Assembly (NCBI GenBank): GCA_964655175.1
Contig: CAZZLY010000014.1
Location: forward strand, 1 to 49,204
From: JAIOPA01 sp964655175
Lineage (GTDB): Bacteria > Eisenbacteria > RBG-16-71-46
DNA length: 49,204 bases
Direction: 5' to 3'
The notes beneath the pieces were generated by a model, which worked only from the letters and a program-made list of their open reading frames with translations, did no database searches and was not told where the DNA came from. Position 1 is the first letter of the stretch, and each line of letters opens with the position of its first letter. Both the position numbers and the translations under genes were made by a program. Shown here in pieces: positions 16,212 to 25,493 of this stretch.

Positions 16212-16288
16212 CTTGGCATCTCCTTGCTTGGGGACCGCGGTGACGCGGGGGTGGAACCGGGACCGACCCCGGCAGTATCAAGGGAACT

Positions 16289-18652
16289 TCAGCGGGACTC
16301 CAGTGGACGTGGCCGGAATCCCCGCAGCCGTAGCGACGACGCGACCACGGAGACGCTCGACAGGGCCATCGCGAGCGAGGCGAGCATGGGATGCAACGCG
16401 CCGGACCAACCCAGCACGGGGCCGATCGCGCCGCCCTCGCGCAGGAACGGCACCAGCACGCCGGCCGCGACGGGGATGAGCACGACGTTGTAGGCGAACG
16501 CCCAGAACAGGTTCTGCCGCACCACCTGCAGCGTGCGCCGCGACAGCGACAGCGCGTCGGGCACCGCACCCAGGTCGGCGCGCAGCAACGTGAACGCGCT
16601 CGCCTCCATCGCGACGTCGGTGCCGCTCGCCATCGCCAGCCCCACGTCGGCGCGCGCCAGCGCGGGCGCGTCGTTCAATCCGTCGCCGACCATGGCGACG
16701 CGATGGCCCGCGTCCTGCAGTCGCGCGATCGCCGCGCTCTTGTCACCCGGCGCGACGCCCGCGAGCACGCGCTCGGACGGGATGCCGACCTCGCGTGCGA
16801 TCGCGGCCGCGGTGCGCGCGTGGTCACCCGTCATCATCCAGACCTCGAGGCCGCGCGCGTGCAGCGACCGCACGACGGCGGCCGCCTCGGGTCGCCGCGT
16901 GTCGGCGATGCCCAGCAACCCGAGCAGCGCCCCCTGTTCGGCGACCGCGACCACGGTGCGGCCCTGCGCCTCGAGCCGCTCACGCGCGTCGGCGAGCGCC
17001 GCATCGGACGCGCCGTACTCGGCGAGCATCGCGCTCGTGCCGACCACGACGGCGCGGCCCTCGACGAGCGCGAACACGCCCTTGCCCGGCACGACCCCGA
17101 ACTGCGTCGTCTCGCGGGGTGCCACGCCGCGGCCCGCGGCACCGCGCAGCACCGCGAGCGCCAACGGATGCTCGCTGCGACGCTCGGCGGTCGCGGCGGC
17201 CGCGAGCAGCCGCGTCTCGTCGACGCCGTCGGCGACCACGACGTCGGTCAACTGCGGTGCGCCCTGCGTGAGCGTGCCGGTCTTGTCGAACACGACGCGG
17301 TCCACGGTCTCGGCGCGCTCGAACGCGCTCGCATCGCGCGCGAGCAGGCCCAGTTGTGCGCCGCGTCCGGTCGCGGTCACCAGCGCGGTCGGCGTCGCCA
17401 GACCCAGCGCGCACGGACACGCCACGATGAGCACCGCGACCAATCGCAGCATGGCCTCGGCGGGGCCCACACCCCCGAGCCACCAGACCACGAAGGTGAG
17501 CGCCGCGATCGCCAGCACCGCGGGCACGAACACCGCCGCCACACGATCCGCCAACTGCTGCACCTGCGCCTTGGTCGTCTGTGCTCGCTCGACCATCGCG
17601 ACCACCTGCATGAGCATCGAGTCCGCGCCCACCTTGGTGGCGACCATCGTGAACGCACCGTGGCCGTTGAGGATGCCACCGGCGACCTCGTCGCCCGGCC
17701 CCACCTCGACCGGCAGGCTCTCGCCCGTGACGAGCGCGCGGTCCACGTGGCTGCGGCCCTCCTGCACACGACCGTCCACCGGCACCCGCTCGCCGGGGCG
17801 CACCACGAGCACGTCGCCCACCGCGACCGCGTCGAGCGGCACGCTCGTCTCGACCCCGTCGTGCACGCGCAGGGCGGTGCGCGGCTGCAGGTCGAGCAGT
17901 GCACGCATGGCGCGCGAGGTCCCGGTGCGCGCGCGCGCCTCGAGCATGCGGCCGAGCAGGATGAGCGCGACGATCGTGACCGAGGTGTCGAAGTAGAGCG
18001 CGGGCCCGTCCATGCCGGGCATCCCCGCGTGCGCGGGGTCGCTCGTCCACGTGAACAGCGAGCCCACCGACGCCAGGAACGCGGTCAGCGTGCCCAACCC
18101 GACGAGCGTGTCCATGTCGGGACGACGCTTGACGAGGCCGCGCACGAGGCCGCGCAGGAACGGCGCGCCGGCCACGAACTGCACCGGCAGCGCGCACACG
18201 AACTGCAGCACGCCCTGCTGCCACGGGGTGCCCGGCAACAGCCCCGGCCACAACATGCCGACGTGCGCGATCACGAACACGACGCCACCGCCGATCGCGG
18301 CGATCGCGAAGCGACGTCGCACGACCGCCTCCTCGGCCGCGCGCTCGGCCGTCTCGCGATCGTCGGCGACCGCGGCGGTGACCACGTGCGCGTCGTAGCC
18401 GGCCTCGAGCACGGCCGCGACCAGTCGCGCCGGCGCCTCGTGCACGCCACTCGCGAGCACGTCGGCCTCCGCGCGTTGTGTCGCCAGGTTCACACGCGCC
18501 GACTGCACCCCGGGCACGCGCGCCATGGCCGCCTCGACACGACCCACGCACGAGGCGCAGTGCATCCCGGCGATGCGCAACCGCACGACCTCGGTCGGCG
18601 GGGCCGCCTCGCCCTCGCGCCGGATCGCGCCGAGCGGGATGAACGTGGACAT
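16289..18652 (-). CDS. copA: copper-exporting P1B-type ATPase
   Basis: 787 residues. An N-terminal heavy-metal-associated domain carries GMHCASC (Cys32, Cys35). The membrane domain has the CPC metal site in VACPCALGLATPTA, the phosphorylation motif DKTGTLTQG, the HP dipeptide in RRSEHPLALAVL and the hinge MVGDGLNDAPAL. CPC with these partners indicates Cu(I)/Ag(I) export from the cytoplasm to the periplasm. ATG 18652 has GGAGG 9 bases upstream and follows the cusA stop by 4 bases. The longer frame start (18703) would lie inside cusA. Neighbours: the CusCBA tripartite pump upstream and the cupredoxin downstream, so cytosolic and periplasmic copper handling are co-transcribed. Confidence 0.95.
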   Translation of the reverse strand: MSTFIPLGAIRREGEAAPPTEVVRLRIAGMHCASCVGRVEAAMARVPGVQSARVNLATQRAEADVLASGVHEAPARLVAAVLEAGYDAHVVTAAVADDRETAERAAEEAVVRRRFAIAAIGGGVVFVIAHVGMLWPGLLPGTPWQQGVLQFVCALPVQFVAGAPFLRGLVRGLVKRRPDMDTLVGLGTLTAFLASVGSLFTWTSDPAHAGMPGMDGPALYFDTSVTIVALILLGRMLEARARTGTSRAMRALLDLQPRTALRVHDGVETSVPLDAVAVGDVLVVRPGERVPVDGRVQEGRSHVDRALVTGESLPVEVGPGDEVAGGILNGHGAFTMVATKVGADSMLMQVVAMVERAQTTKAQVQQLADRVAAVFVPAVLAIAALTFVVWWLGGVGPAEAMLRLVAVLIVACPCALGLATPTALVTATGRGAQLGLLARDASAFERAETVDRVVFDKTGTLTQGAPQLTDVVVADGVDETRLLAAAATAERRSEHPLALAVLRGAAGRGVAPRETTQFGVVPGKGVFALVEGRAVVVGTSAMLAEYGASDAALADARERLEAQGRTVVAVAEQGALLGLLGIADTRRPEAAAVVRSLHARGLEVWMMTGDHARTAAAIAREVGIPSERVLAGVAPGDKSAAIARLQDAGHRVAMVGDGLNDAPALARADVGLAMASGTDVAMEASAFTLLRADLGAVPDALSLSRRTLQVVRQNLFWAFAYNVVLIPVAAGVLVPFLREGGAIGPVLGWSGALHPMLASLAMALSSVSVVASSLRLRGFRPRPLESR

Positions 18653-18656
18653 GCGA

Positions 18657-21600
18657 TCACACCTCCTCGTGGGGTGCGGTCGTGCGGGCGGCGCGCTGCT
18701 CACGCCGCCACTCGCGATGCCGCCACCACGTGTACACGACCGGGATGATCTCCAGCGTGAGGAACGCCGACGTGAAGAGCCCGCCCACCATGGGCGCCGC
18801 GACGCGCTTCATGACGTCGGCCCCCGCGCCCTGCGACCACAGCAGCGGCACGAGGCCGATCATCATGGTCGCGACGGTCATGAGCTTGGGCCGCACGCGC
18901 TGCACCGAACCCTCGAGCGTGGCCTCGATGATGTCGTCGAGCCCCCGGATGCGGCCCTCGCGCTTGGCCTTGAGGTACGCGACGTCGCAGTACACCACCA
19001 TGACCACACCGGTCTGGGTCGCGAGTCCCACGAGCGCGATGAGGCCGACCCACACGGCGGTGGACAGATGGTAGTGCAACGCCGCGAGCAGCCACACGCT
19101 GCCCACGAGCGCGAACGGCACCGAGGCGAGCACGATGAGCGCCGGCGCGAGTCGCCCGAAGTTGGCGACGAGCAGCAGCAGCACGAGCAACAGCGTGAGC
19201 GGCACGAGCCAGCGCATGCGGGCCTGCATGGCCTGCAGCAGTTCGTACTGCCCGGTCCACTTGAGCGAGTAGCCCGGCGGCAACGTCACCTCGCGCGCGA
19301 CCGCGCGCTTGGCGTCGTCCACGTAGCTGCCGACGTCGCGGCGCGCCGCGTCCATGTCCACGTACACGTAGCCCACGAGCATGCCGGACTCGTCGCGGAT
19401 CATGGGCGGGCCGTTGGCCACGTGCACGTCGGCGACCTGCCCGAGCGGCACGTGCGCGCCCGTGGGCATGCCCCAGCCCTCGAGGCTCACCGCGGGCGCG
19501 CCCCCGGCGGCCGGCGCCTCACCGCCGGGTCCGGACATGGCACCGCGCGACGCGCTGCGCCCCATGCCCGACGACGACGCACCGGAGCCGCTCATGCCGC
19601 TCATGCTCGGGTCGTCCATGTCCGACGCTCCGGCCATCGCGAGCAGCGGCCCCTCGCTGAGCGGCGGCGCGACGCTCATGCCGTCCCCCGCGCGCCCCCC
19701 CGACGAGCGCAGCGGCACCAGCACCTGCTTGAGCCGATCGACGTCCTGCCGCAGCGACGCCGGGTAACGCACGTTCACGGTGAAGCGCTCACGCCCCTCG
19801 ACCGTGACCTCGATGGGTTCGCCGCCGATCGCCGCCTCGATGACGTCCTGCACGTCGCCCAACGCGAGCCCGTAGCGCGCCAGCGCTTCGCGATCGGGCA
19901 CGATGTCGATGTACAGCCCGCCCGTGTTGCGGTCGGAATAGACGCTGCGCGTGTGCGGCACCGCCGCCAGCGTGTGTTCCAGATCCACGCCGAGTCGTTC
20001 GATGACCTGCAGGTCGGGCCCCAGGATCTTGACGCCGATCGGCGTGCGCACGCCGGTCGAGAGCATGTCGATGCGCGTCTTGATGGGCATCGTCCACGCG
20101 TTCGTCCAGCCGGGCACGCGCACCGTGCGATCCAGCTCGGCCACGAGTTCGTCCCACGTCATGCGATGCCGGTCGGGCCACACCACGCGCAACGCGGGAT
20201 GCGTCCACGCGGGTGCGCCGTGCCACCAGCGCGGCGTCTCGACCATGCGCCACTGTTCGCGCGGCTTGAGCTTGACCACGGTCTCGACCATGGACAACGG
20301 CGCCGGATCGGTGGGCGTGTTGGAGCGGCCCGCCTTGCCGAACACGCGCTCGACCTCGGGGAACCGGCGGATGAGCCGGTCCTGGGTCTGCAGGCTGCGC
20401 TTGGCCTCCTCGATGGACAGGTTGGGGAACGTGGTGGGCATGTACAGCAGATCGCCCTCCTGCAGCGGCGGCATGAACTCGTGTCCGAGCCGCATGGCCA
20501 TGGGCACCGCCGACAGCACCGCCGCCAGCCCGATCGCGATCGTCGTGCGCGGGTTCTTGAGCGCCACCCACGCGAACGGGCGATAGAGCGCGATGAGCGC
20601 ACGCGAGACCGGATGCTCGTGCTCGGGCCGCACCCGGCCCTTGATGAACAGCGTCATGAGCGCGGGCGCGAGCGTCACCGAGACGAGCGCGGCGAACGCC
20701 ATGGCGAAGGTCTTGGTGAACGCGAGCGGCTTGAACAGCCGCCCGGCCTGGCCGTCGAGCCCGAAGATCGGCAGGAACGCCACCGTGATGATGAGCAGCG
20801 AGAAGAAGATGGGCGGCCCCACCTCCTGCGCGGCCGCGATCACGACCTTGCGCCGGTCGGCGCCGGGTGGGGCGCTCTCGAGATGTTTGTGCGCGTTCTC
20901 GACCAGCACGATCGCGGCGTCGACCATGGCGCCCACCGCGATCGCGATGCCGCCCAGGCTCATGATGTTGGAGTCGATCCCGAACAGCCACATGGGCACG
21001 AACGCCAGCGCCACCGCCACCGGGAGCGTGAGCACGGGCACGAGCGTGCTGCGCAGATGCAGCAGGAACACGAAGATCACGAGGCTGACGACGATCGCCT
21101 CCTCGACCAGCGTGTGCCGCAGCGTCTCGACCGCACGCGTGATGAGCGCCGAACGGTCGTACACCACCTTCACCTTCACGCCGGGCGGGAACGACGGCTG
21201 CAGCTCGTCGAGCTTGTGCCGCACGCGCGCGATGACCTGCTCGGCGTTCTCGCCGTAGCGCATCACGATCGTGCCGCCCACCGATTCGCCCACGCCGTCG
21301 GACTCGGCCACGCCGCGACGGATGTCGGGACCGAACGCCACGCGGCCCACGTCGCCCACACGGATGGGCGTGCCCGAGCGACGGTCCACGCCCACCGCGA
21401 CGCGCCGCAGGTCGTCGAGCGAGCGGATGTACCCGCGGCCGCGCACGAAGTACTCGCGCCCCGACATCTCGATCACGCGCCCGCCCACCTCGCGGTTGCT
21501 GCGGCGGATGGCCCCGGTGACGTCGGCGACCGAGAGTCCGTACGCGTGCAACCGCGCCGGATCCACCTCGACCTGGTACTGCCGCTCGTAACCGCCCACC

Positions 21601-22136
21601 GAGGCGACCTCGGCCACGCCCGGCACGCTCGCGAGCGCGTAGCGCAGGTTGAAGTCCTGGAACGCGCGCAGTTCCGCCAGATCGTGCGTGCCGCTGCGAT
21701 CCTCGAGCGCGTACTGGAACACCCAGCCGACCGCGGACGCGTCGGGGCCCAGCGTGGGCGTGACGCCCGCGGGCAGGCGCGAACGCAGCGTGTTGAGGTA
21801 CTCGAGCACGCGACTGCGCGCCCAGTACAGGTCGGTGCCCTCCTCGAAGATCACGTAGATGAAGCTCATGCCGAACATGCTCTGGCCGCGCACCGCGGTG
21901 ACCTTGGGTGCCGCGAGCAGGCTCGAGACGATCGGGTACGTGACCTGATCCTCGACGAGGTCGGGACTGCGCCCCATCCACTCGGTGAACACGATGACCT
22001 GCGGGTCCGAGAGGTCCGGGATGGCGTCGAGCGGCACCTTGCGCATGACCGCGAGCGCGCCCACGAACGCGAGCAGCGACAGGGTGATGACCAGGAACGG
22101 CCGACGGGCACAGGCCCCGATGAGTCGCGCGATCAT
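18657..22136 (-). CDS. cusA: heavy-metal efflux RND transporter, Cu/Ag type
   Basis: 1159 residues, about 110 longer than E. coli CusA (1047 by memory). It is the inner-membrane proton-driven pump of a CusCBA complex. Twelve membrane segments and duplicated periplasmic loops can be followed. TM4 carries VGAMVDAAIVLVENAHKHLE, the monovalent-metal (HME4) signature. HEFMPPLQEGDLLYMPTTFP is also present. Two peculiarities: a Met/Gly/Ser-rich insert of about 70 residues (808-880) in the second periplasmic half, and ATQTGVVM at about 1040, where CusA proteins often have A-A-E-x-G (the proton-relay Glu). ATG 22136 lies 7 bases after the cusB stop. Confidence 0.93.
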   Translation of the reverse strand: MIARLIGACARRPFLVITLSLLAFVGALAVMRKVPLDAIPDLSDPQVIVFTEWMGRSPDLVEDQVTYPIVSSLLAAPKVTAVRGQSMFGMSFIYVIFEEGTDLYWARSRVLEYLNTLRSRLPAGVTPTLGPDASAVGWVFQYALEDRSGTHDLAELRAFQDFNLRYALASVPGVAEVASVGGYERQYQVEVDPARLHAYGLSVADVTGAIRRSNREVGGRVIEMSGREYFVRGRGYIRSLDDLRRVAVGVDRRSGTPIRVGDVGRVAFGPDIRRGVAESDGVGESVGGTIVMRYGENAEQVIARVRHKLDELQPSFPPGVKVKVVYDRSALITRAVETLRHTLVEEAIVVSLVIFVFLLHLRSTLVPVLTLPVAVALAFVPMWLFGIDSNIMSLGGIAIAVGAMVDAAIVLVENAHKHLESAPPGADRRKVVIAAAQEVGPPIFFSLLIITVAFLPIFGLDGQAGRLFKPLAFTKTFAMAFAALVSVTLAPALMTLFIKGRVRPEHEHPVSRALIALYRPFAWVALKNPRTTIAIGLAAVLSAVPMAMRLGHEFMPPLQEGDLLYMPTTFPNLSIEEAKRSLQTQDRLIRRFPEVERVFGKAGRSNTPTDPAPLSMVETVVKLKPREQWRMVETPRWWHGAPAWTHPALRVVWPDRHRMTWDELVAELDRTVRVPGWTNAWTMPIKTRIDMLSTGVRTPIGVKILGPDLQVIERLGVDLEHTLAAVPHTRSVYSDRNTGGLYIDIVPDREALARYGLALGDVQDVIEAAIGGEPIEVTVEGRERFTVNVRYPASLRQDVDRLKQVLVPLRSSGGRAGDGMSVAPPLSEGPLLAMAGASDMDDPSMSGMSGSGASSSGMGRSASRGAMSGPGGEAPAAGGAPAVSLEGWGMPTGAHVPLGQVADVHVANGPPMIRDESGMLVGYVYVDMDAARRDVGSYVDDAKRAVAREVTLPPGYSLKWTGQYELLQAMQARMRWLVPLTLLLVLLLLVANFGRLAPALIVLASVPFALVGSVWLLAALHYHLSTAVWVGLIALVGLATQTGVVMVVYCDVAYLKAKREGRIRGLDDIIEATLEGSVQRVRPKLMTVATMMIGLVPLLWSQGAGADVMKRVAAPMVGGLFTSAFLTLEIIPVVYTWWRHREWRREQRAARTTAPHEEV

Positions 22137-22143
22137 CGCGGCC

Positions 22144-23493
22144 TCACCGCTTCCCGCGTCCGGCGGGCGCGGCGAGCGAGTCGCTCGCGCCCCCCAGACC
22201 CGCGATCGCGGCCTTGAGACGGCTCTCGGAATCGATCAGGAACGACGCGCTCGCCACGACCGTGTCGCCCTCGGCGAGCCCCTTGAGCACCACGGTGCGG
22301 TCGCCGTCGCCGGCGCCGGTCCACACGCGCCGCGGATCGAACCGGCCGCCCTCGCGCGCCAAGAACACGTAGCTGTACTCGCCCGTGTTGACCACGGCCT
22401 CCGACGGCACCACCAGCGACGGCGTGCCGCGTCGACCGGCGACCTCGACCTGGCCGTACATGCCCGGCCGCAACTGCCCGGACGCGTTGTCGAGCACGAG
22501 TCGCGCCTTGAGCGTGCGGGTCTCGCTCGAGATCGTGGGATACACGAAGTCGATGGCGGCCTCGAACACGCGGCCGGGCAGACCGTCCGCCGTGAAGCGC
22601 GCCCGATCGCCCACGTGCACGCGAGCGAGGTCGAGCTCGTAGAGGTCGACCATGACCCAGACGCGCGACAGATCGGCGACCGTGAACAGCGGCGTGTCGG
22701 CGCCCACGTACTGACCCTCGACGACGTTGCGCTCGAGCACCGTGCCGGTGACGGGCGAACGCAGCGTGAGCCGCGACGACGGCTTGCGCTCGCGTTCGAG
22801 CCGCGCGACCTCCTCGGCCGGCACGCCCATGCGGCGCAGCCGCTCGCGCGCGGCCTCGTGCGCACCGGCGTCGTGCCCGCTCATCCCCTCGCCCTCGCCC
22901 AGCGCGACGAGGTACTCCTGCTCGCTCTGCACCAGTTCGGGACTGTCGATCGACAGCATGGGCTGCCCGGCGCGCACCGACTGTCCGGTGCGATCCATCG
23001 CGACCGACTGCACCCAGCCCGCCACGCGCAACTGCACGCGCCGCAGCCGCGTCTCGTCGGGCGTGACGAAGCCCACGAGCGGCGCCCCGGCGCCGAGCGA
23101 GGCGCGCGTGACCCGTGCGAGCCGCACCCCGATCAACTGCGTGCGCTCGGACGGGATCTGCACGCTCGTCAGCCCCGGCACGTCGCTGTCGTCGTGCGCG
23201 TGCGTCGCGTCGGACTCGACCCGCTCGAGCTTCATGCCGCAGATGGGGCACTCGCCCGGCTTGTCACTCGTGTAGTTGGGATGCATGGGACAGCGGTAGC
23301 TCACCGCACCCGCGGTCGCGGCCGCGTGCCGCGGCGCACGCGACTCGCCGACGCGCCACGCCACCCAGCTGGCGATGGACACCAGCGCGAGCAGCGTGAG
23401 GCCACCGAACAGCACCCACCGGATCGTGTTCATGAACGACGCACCGGGCGGCGGCTCGTGCACGCCGTGACGGGGATCGCGGGACTCGCTCAT
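22144..23493 (-). CDS. cusB: periplasmic membrane-fusion protein of the Cu/Ag efflux pump
   Basis: 449 residues. An N-terminal membrane anchor (about 23-48) is followed by a heavy-metal-binding YHYH/YCPMHP-type domain (YRCPMHP...GECPICGMKLERVE, about 66-92). The lipoyl-type beta-barrel and hairpin region follow (VAGWVQSVAMDRTGQSVRAGQ, LRSPVTGTVLERNVVEGQ, VWVMVDLYELDLARVHVG). It links CusA to CusC and passes metal to the pump. A His/Met-containing loop (EGEGMSGHDAGAHEAA) lies in the hairpin. ATG 23493 shares ATGA with the cusC stop and has GGAG 7 bases upstream. Confidence 0.93.
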   Translation of the reverse strand: MSESRDPRHGVHEPPPGASFMNTIRWVLFGGLTLLALVSIASWVAWRVGESRAPRHAAATAGAVSYRCPMHPNYTSDKPGECPICGMKLERVESDATHAHDDSDVPGLTSVQIPSERTQLIGVRLARVTRASLGAGAPLVGFVTPDETRLRRVQLRVAGWVQSVAMDRTGQSVRAGQPMLSIDSPELVQSEQEYLVALGEGEGMSGHDAGAHEAARERLRRMGVPAEEVARLERERKPSSRLTLRSPVTGTVLERNVVEGQYVGADTPLFTVADLSRVWVMVDLYELDLARVHVGDRARFTADGLPGRVFEAAIDFVYPTISSETRTLKARLVLDNASGQLRPGMYGQVEVAGRRGTPSLVVPSEAVVNTGEYSYVFLAREGGRFDPRRVWTGAGDGDRTVVLKGLAEGDTVVASASFLIDSESRLKAAIAGLGGASDSLAAPAGRGKR

Positions 23494-24827
23494 CGCTGCA
23501 CTCCTTCCCGGGGCGCGGTCGCGGTCGCGAGGCGCACCCCCACCAGATCCCCGCGCGCGGTGATCGCGAGCAGGCGGGCCGAGGCACGCGCCTGCGCCTG
23601 ACGCGCACGCGAGACCTCGATCTCCTCGGCATACAACGCATGGGCCGCATCGAACACGCCGGCCAGGTCGGTGCGCGCCGTCTCATAGGACGACCACGCG
23701 GCCGCGAGCACGCGACGATCCGCGACCGCGACCGTGTCCTCGAGGAGCGCGGCGGTGCGCGCGGCCGCACGGGCCTCGGCGCGCAGCGTGCGCAACTCGC
23801 GCTCGATCGCCAGCGACTGCGCCCGCGCCTCCGCGCGCGCGGCCTCGGCCATCGCGGTCATGGCGGCCGCATCGGCGCCCTGGCGCGAGCCCGTACCGAT
23901 GGGCAGCATCACGCCCACGCCGGCGCTCCACATGTCGTCCTGCGGCCCCAGATGATGCAGGTCGCTGCGATAGCCGTACGAGGCGCGCAGCGTGAGGTCC
24001 GGCCACACCATGCGCCGCATGGCGGCCGCCTCGTCGCGGCGCGCCTGCTCGCGCGCAAGTCCCATGCGAACGCGCGGATGCGCGGCCACCACCTCGGCCC
24101 AGCCCGCCGCGGAATCCGGAGCGAGCGTGGTGCGCGGGTCCACGAGTTCCCAGGCGTCCCCCGCGCCACCGCGGCCGAGCAGTTCGGCGAGCCGTGCACG
24201 CGCGCCGCTGCGTTCGGCCTCGAACCCGACGGCGTCGGCCTCGATGCGCGCGCGCTCGGCCTCGACCCGCAGCAGGTCCTCGAGCCGCCCGCGCCCCGAC
24301 TCGTAGCGCGCACGGGCCGCCGCCGCCATGCGGTCCATGATCGCGCGATGGTCGCGCGCCGCGGTCAGCCGCTGCTCGGCCCCGTACGCGTCGGCGTACG
24401 CCTGCCACGCCAGCGACAGTCGCTGCCAGCGCGTGTCGTCGGCCATCGCCTCCTGGGCGTGCAGGTCCGCGCGTGCGGCGCGACGCGCGAGCCCGCGCGC
24501 GCCGCTCACGACCACGCGCTGCTCCAGACCCACGACGCGCATGGTCATGGGATCCATGTCGAAGCCGCCGCCCACCGGCACGTTCTCGACCATGAGGTCG
24601 AGCATGGGCGCATCGAACGCGCCCGCACGACGCACGCGCGCGGCCGCGGCCTCGACCTCGTGACGCTGCGCCATGATCTGCGGGTCGGCGCCACTCACCT
24701 GCGCGAGCACCTGCTCGAGCGTGAGCGGTTCGGCCGCGCGCGCGCAGGGGACGACGGCGAGCGAGACGACCACCGTGGTGCACACGGCCAGACCGTGCCG
24801 CAGGGCACGGAGCGACGGGAACGACAT
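23490..24827 (-). CDS. cusC: TolC-family outer-membrane channel of the Cu/Ag efflux pump
   Basis: 445 residues. Signal peptide (MSFPSLRALRHGLAVCTTVVVSL..., cleaved after ARAA) is followed by two outer-membrane-efflux repeats: LTLEQVLAQVSGADPQIMAQ with long coiled coil, and WAEVVAAHPRVRMGLAREQARRDEAAA with WPDLTLRASYGYR and GVGVMLPI strands. Long Ala/Arg/Glu coiled coils are typical. A Met-rich stretch near the N-terminus (GFDMDPMTMRVVG) may contact metal (inference). ATG 24827 has GGAG 6 bases upstream and gives a clean signal peptide; the frame extends to 24914 without support. First gene of the overlapping cusCBA-copA run. Confidence 0.88.
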   Translation of the reverse strand: MSFPSLRALRHGLAVCTTVVVSLAVVPCARAAEPLTLEQVLAQVSGADPQIMAQRHEVEAAAARVRRAGAFDAPMLDLMVENVPVGGGFDMDPMTMRVVGLEQRVVVSGARGLARRAARADLHAQEAMADDTRWQRLSLAWQAYADAYGAEQRLTAARDHRAIMDRMAAAARARYESGRGRLEDLLRVEAERARIEADAVGFEAERSGARARLAELLGRGGAGDAWELVDPRTTLAPDSAAGWAEVVAAHPRVRMGLAREQARRDEAAAMRRMVWPDLTLRASYGYRSDLHHLGPQDDMWSAGVGVMLPIGTGSRQGADAAAMTAMAEAARAEARAQSLAIERELRTLRAEARAAARTAALLEDTVAVADRRVLAAAWSSYETARTDLAGVFDAAHALYAEEIEVSRARQAQARASARLLAITARGDLVGVRLATATAPREGVQR

Positions 24828-24938
24828 CGGGGACTCCTCAGGACGGGGACGGACCCAGGGCGCGCACAGCATGCGCCGATTCCGGACACGCCGCACGTGG
24901 GGCGGCGTCACCACGTCCCGGCACGGGACGCGGGCGGG

Positions 24939-25328
24939 TCAGGCCTGCGGAGGTGCGCGCAGTCCCGAGGTCGCGGTCGCTCGGCGAGCGAGTGGCGGCC
25001 CGGTGTCGTCGGCGGCACGCGGCATCCGACGCGCCGCGGGCGTCACGAGCACGTCCGCCGTGACGATCCACGCGACCGTCTGCACGATCGGCGCGGCCGT
25101 CTCGTGCGCGCTCGCGTCGAGCAGCACGACCGACTGCCCGCACGGCATCGCCCCCGAGGGGACGGGCGTGGAGGTCGGCGCGGTGCGCTCGGTGTGGCAA
25201 CAGGCGTGGGCGCCGGCGTGCGCGCGCGCCATGCGGGGCAGGCAGGTGGTGAGCATGCAGAACTGACCACTCAGGAGGAGCAGCAGGGACGCGAGCACCG
25301 TCACACGCCACGGCAGGCCGAGTCGCAT
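24939..25328 (-). CDS. small exported Cys/His-rich protein heading the copper cluster
   Basis: 129 residues, not recognised. Signal peptide-like start (MRLGLPWRVTVLASLLLLLSG) is followed by Cys24, Cys29, His37, His41, Cys43, Cys44, His45 and Cys63 (motifs HAGAHACCH and MPCGQ), then an Ala/Pro/Thr-rich tail. ATG 25328 has GGAGG 5 bases upstream. It lies 111 bases before cusC on the same strand, so a periplasmic metal-binding role is plausible from context and composition only. Similar short Cys/His proteins sit in other copper loci, but I cannot name a family. Confidence 0.6.
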   Translation of the reverse strand: MRLGLPWRVTVLASLLLLLSGQFCMLTTCLPRMARAHAGAHACCHTERTAPTSTPVPSGAMPCGQSVVLLDASAHETAAPIVQTVAWIVTADVLVTPAARRMPRAADDTGPPLARRATATSGLRAPPQA

Positions 25329-25493
25329 CGCATCCTCCTCTCTGGAGTCGGGTCCACCACCGACGGACGTCCCGTCGCCTTCGTTCCGGGTCGGGTACCG
25401 CCCCGGACCACGAGCATGCGGGAATCATCGGCCGATTGTCCATCCCGTCCGCAGTCCCGCGTGTCCTTTTGACGCGGACCTCACCGCAGGGCT

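Noticed and set aside
14839..16569. Upstream extension of the S9 peptidase frame to 16569
   Set aside because: It runs antisense through the TPR/zincin and cupredoxin genes; a signal peptide, Shine-Dalgarno and promoter fix the start at 14838.
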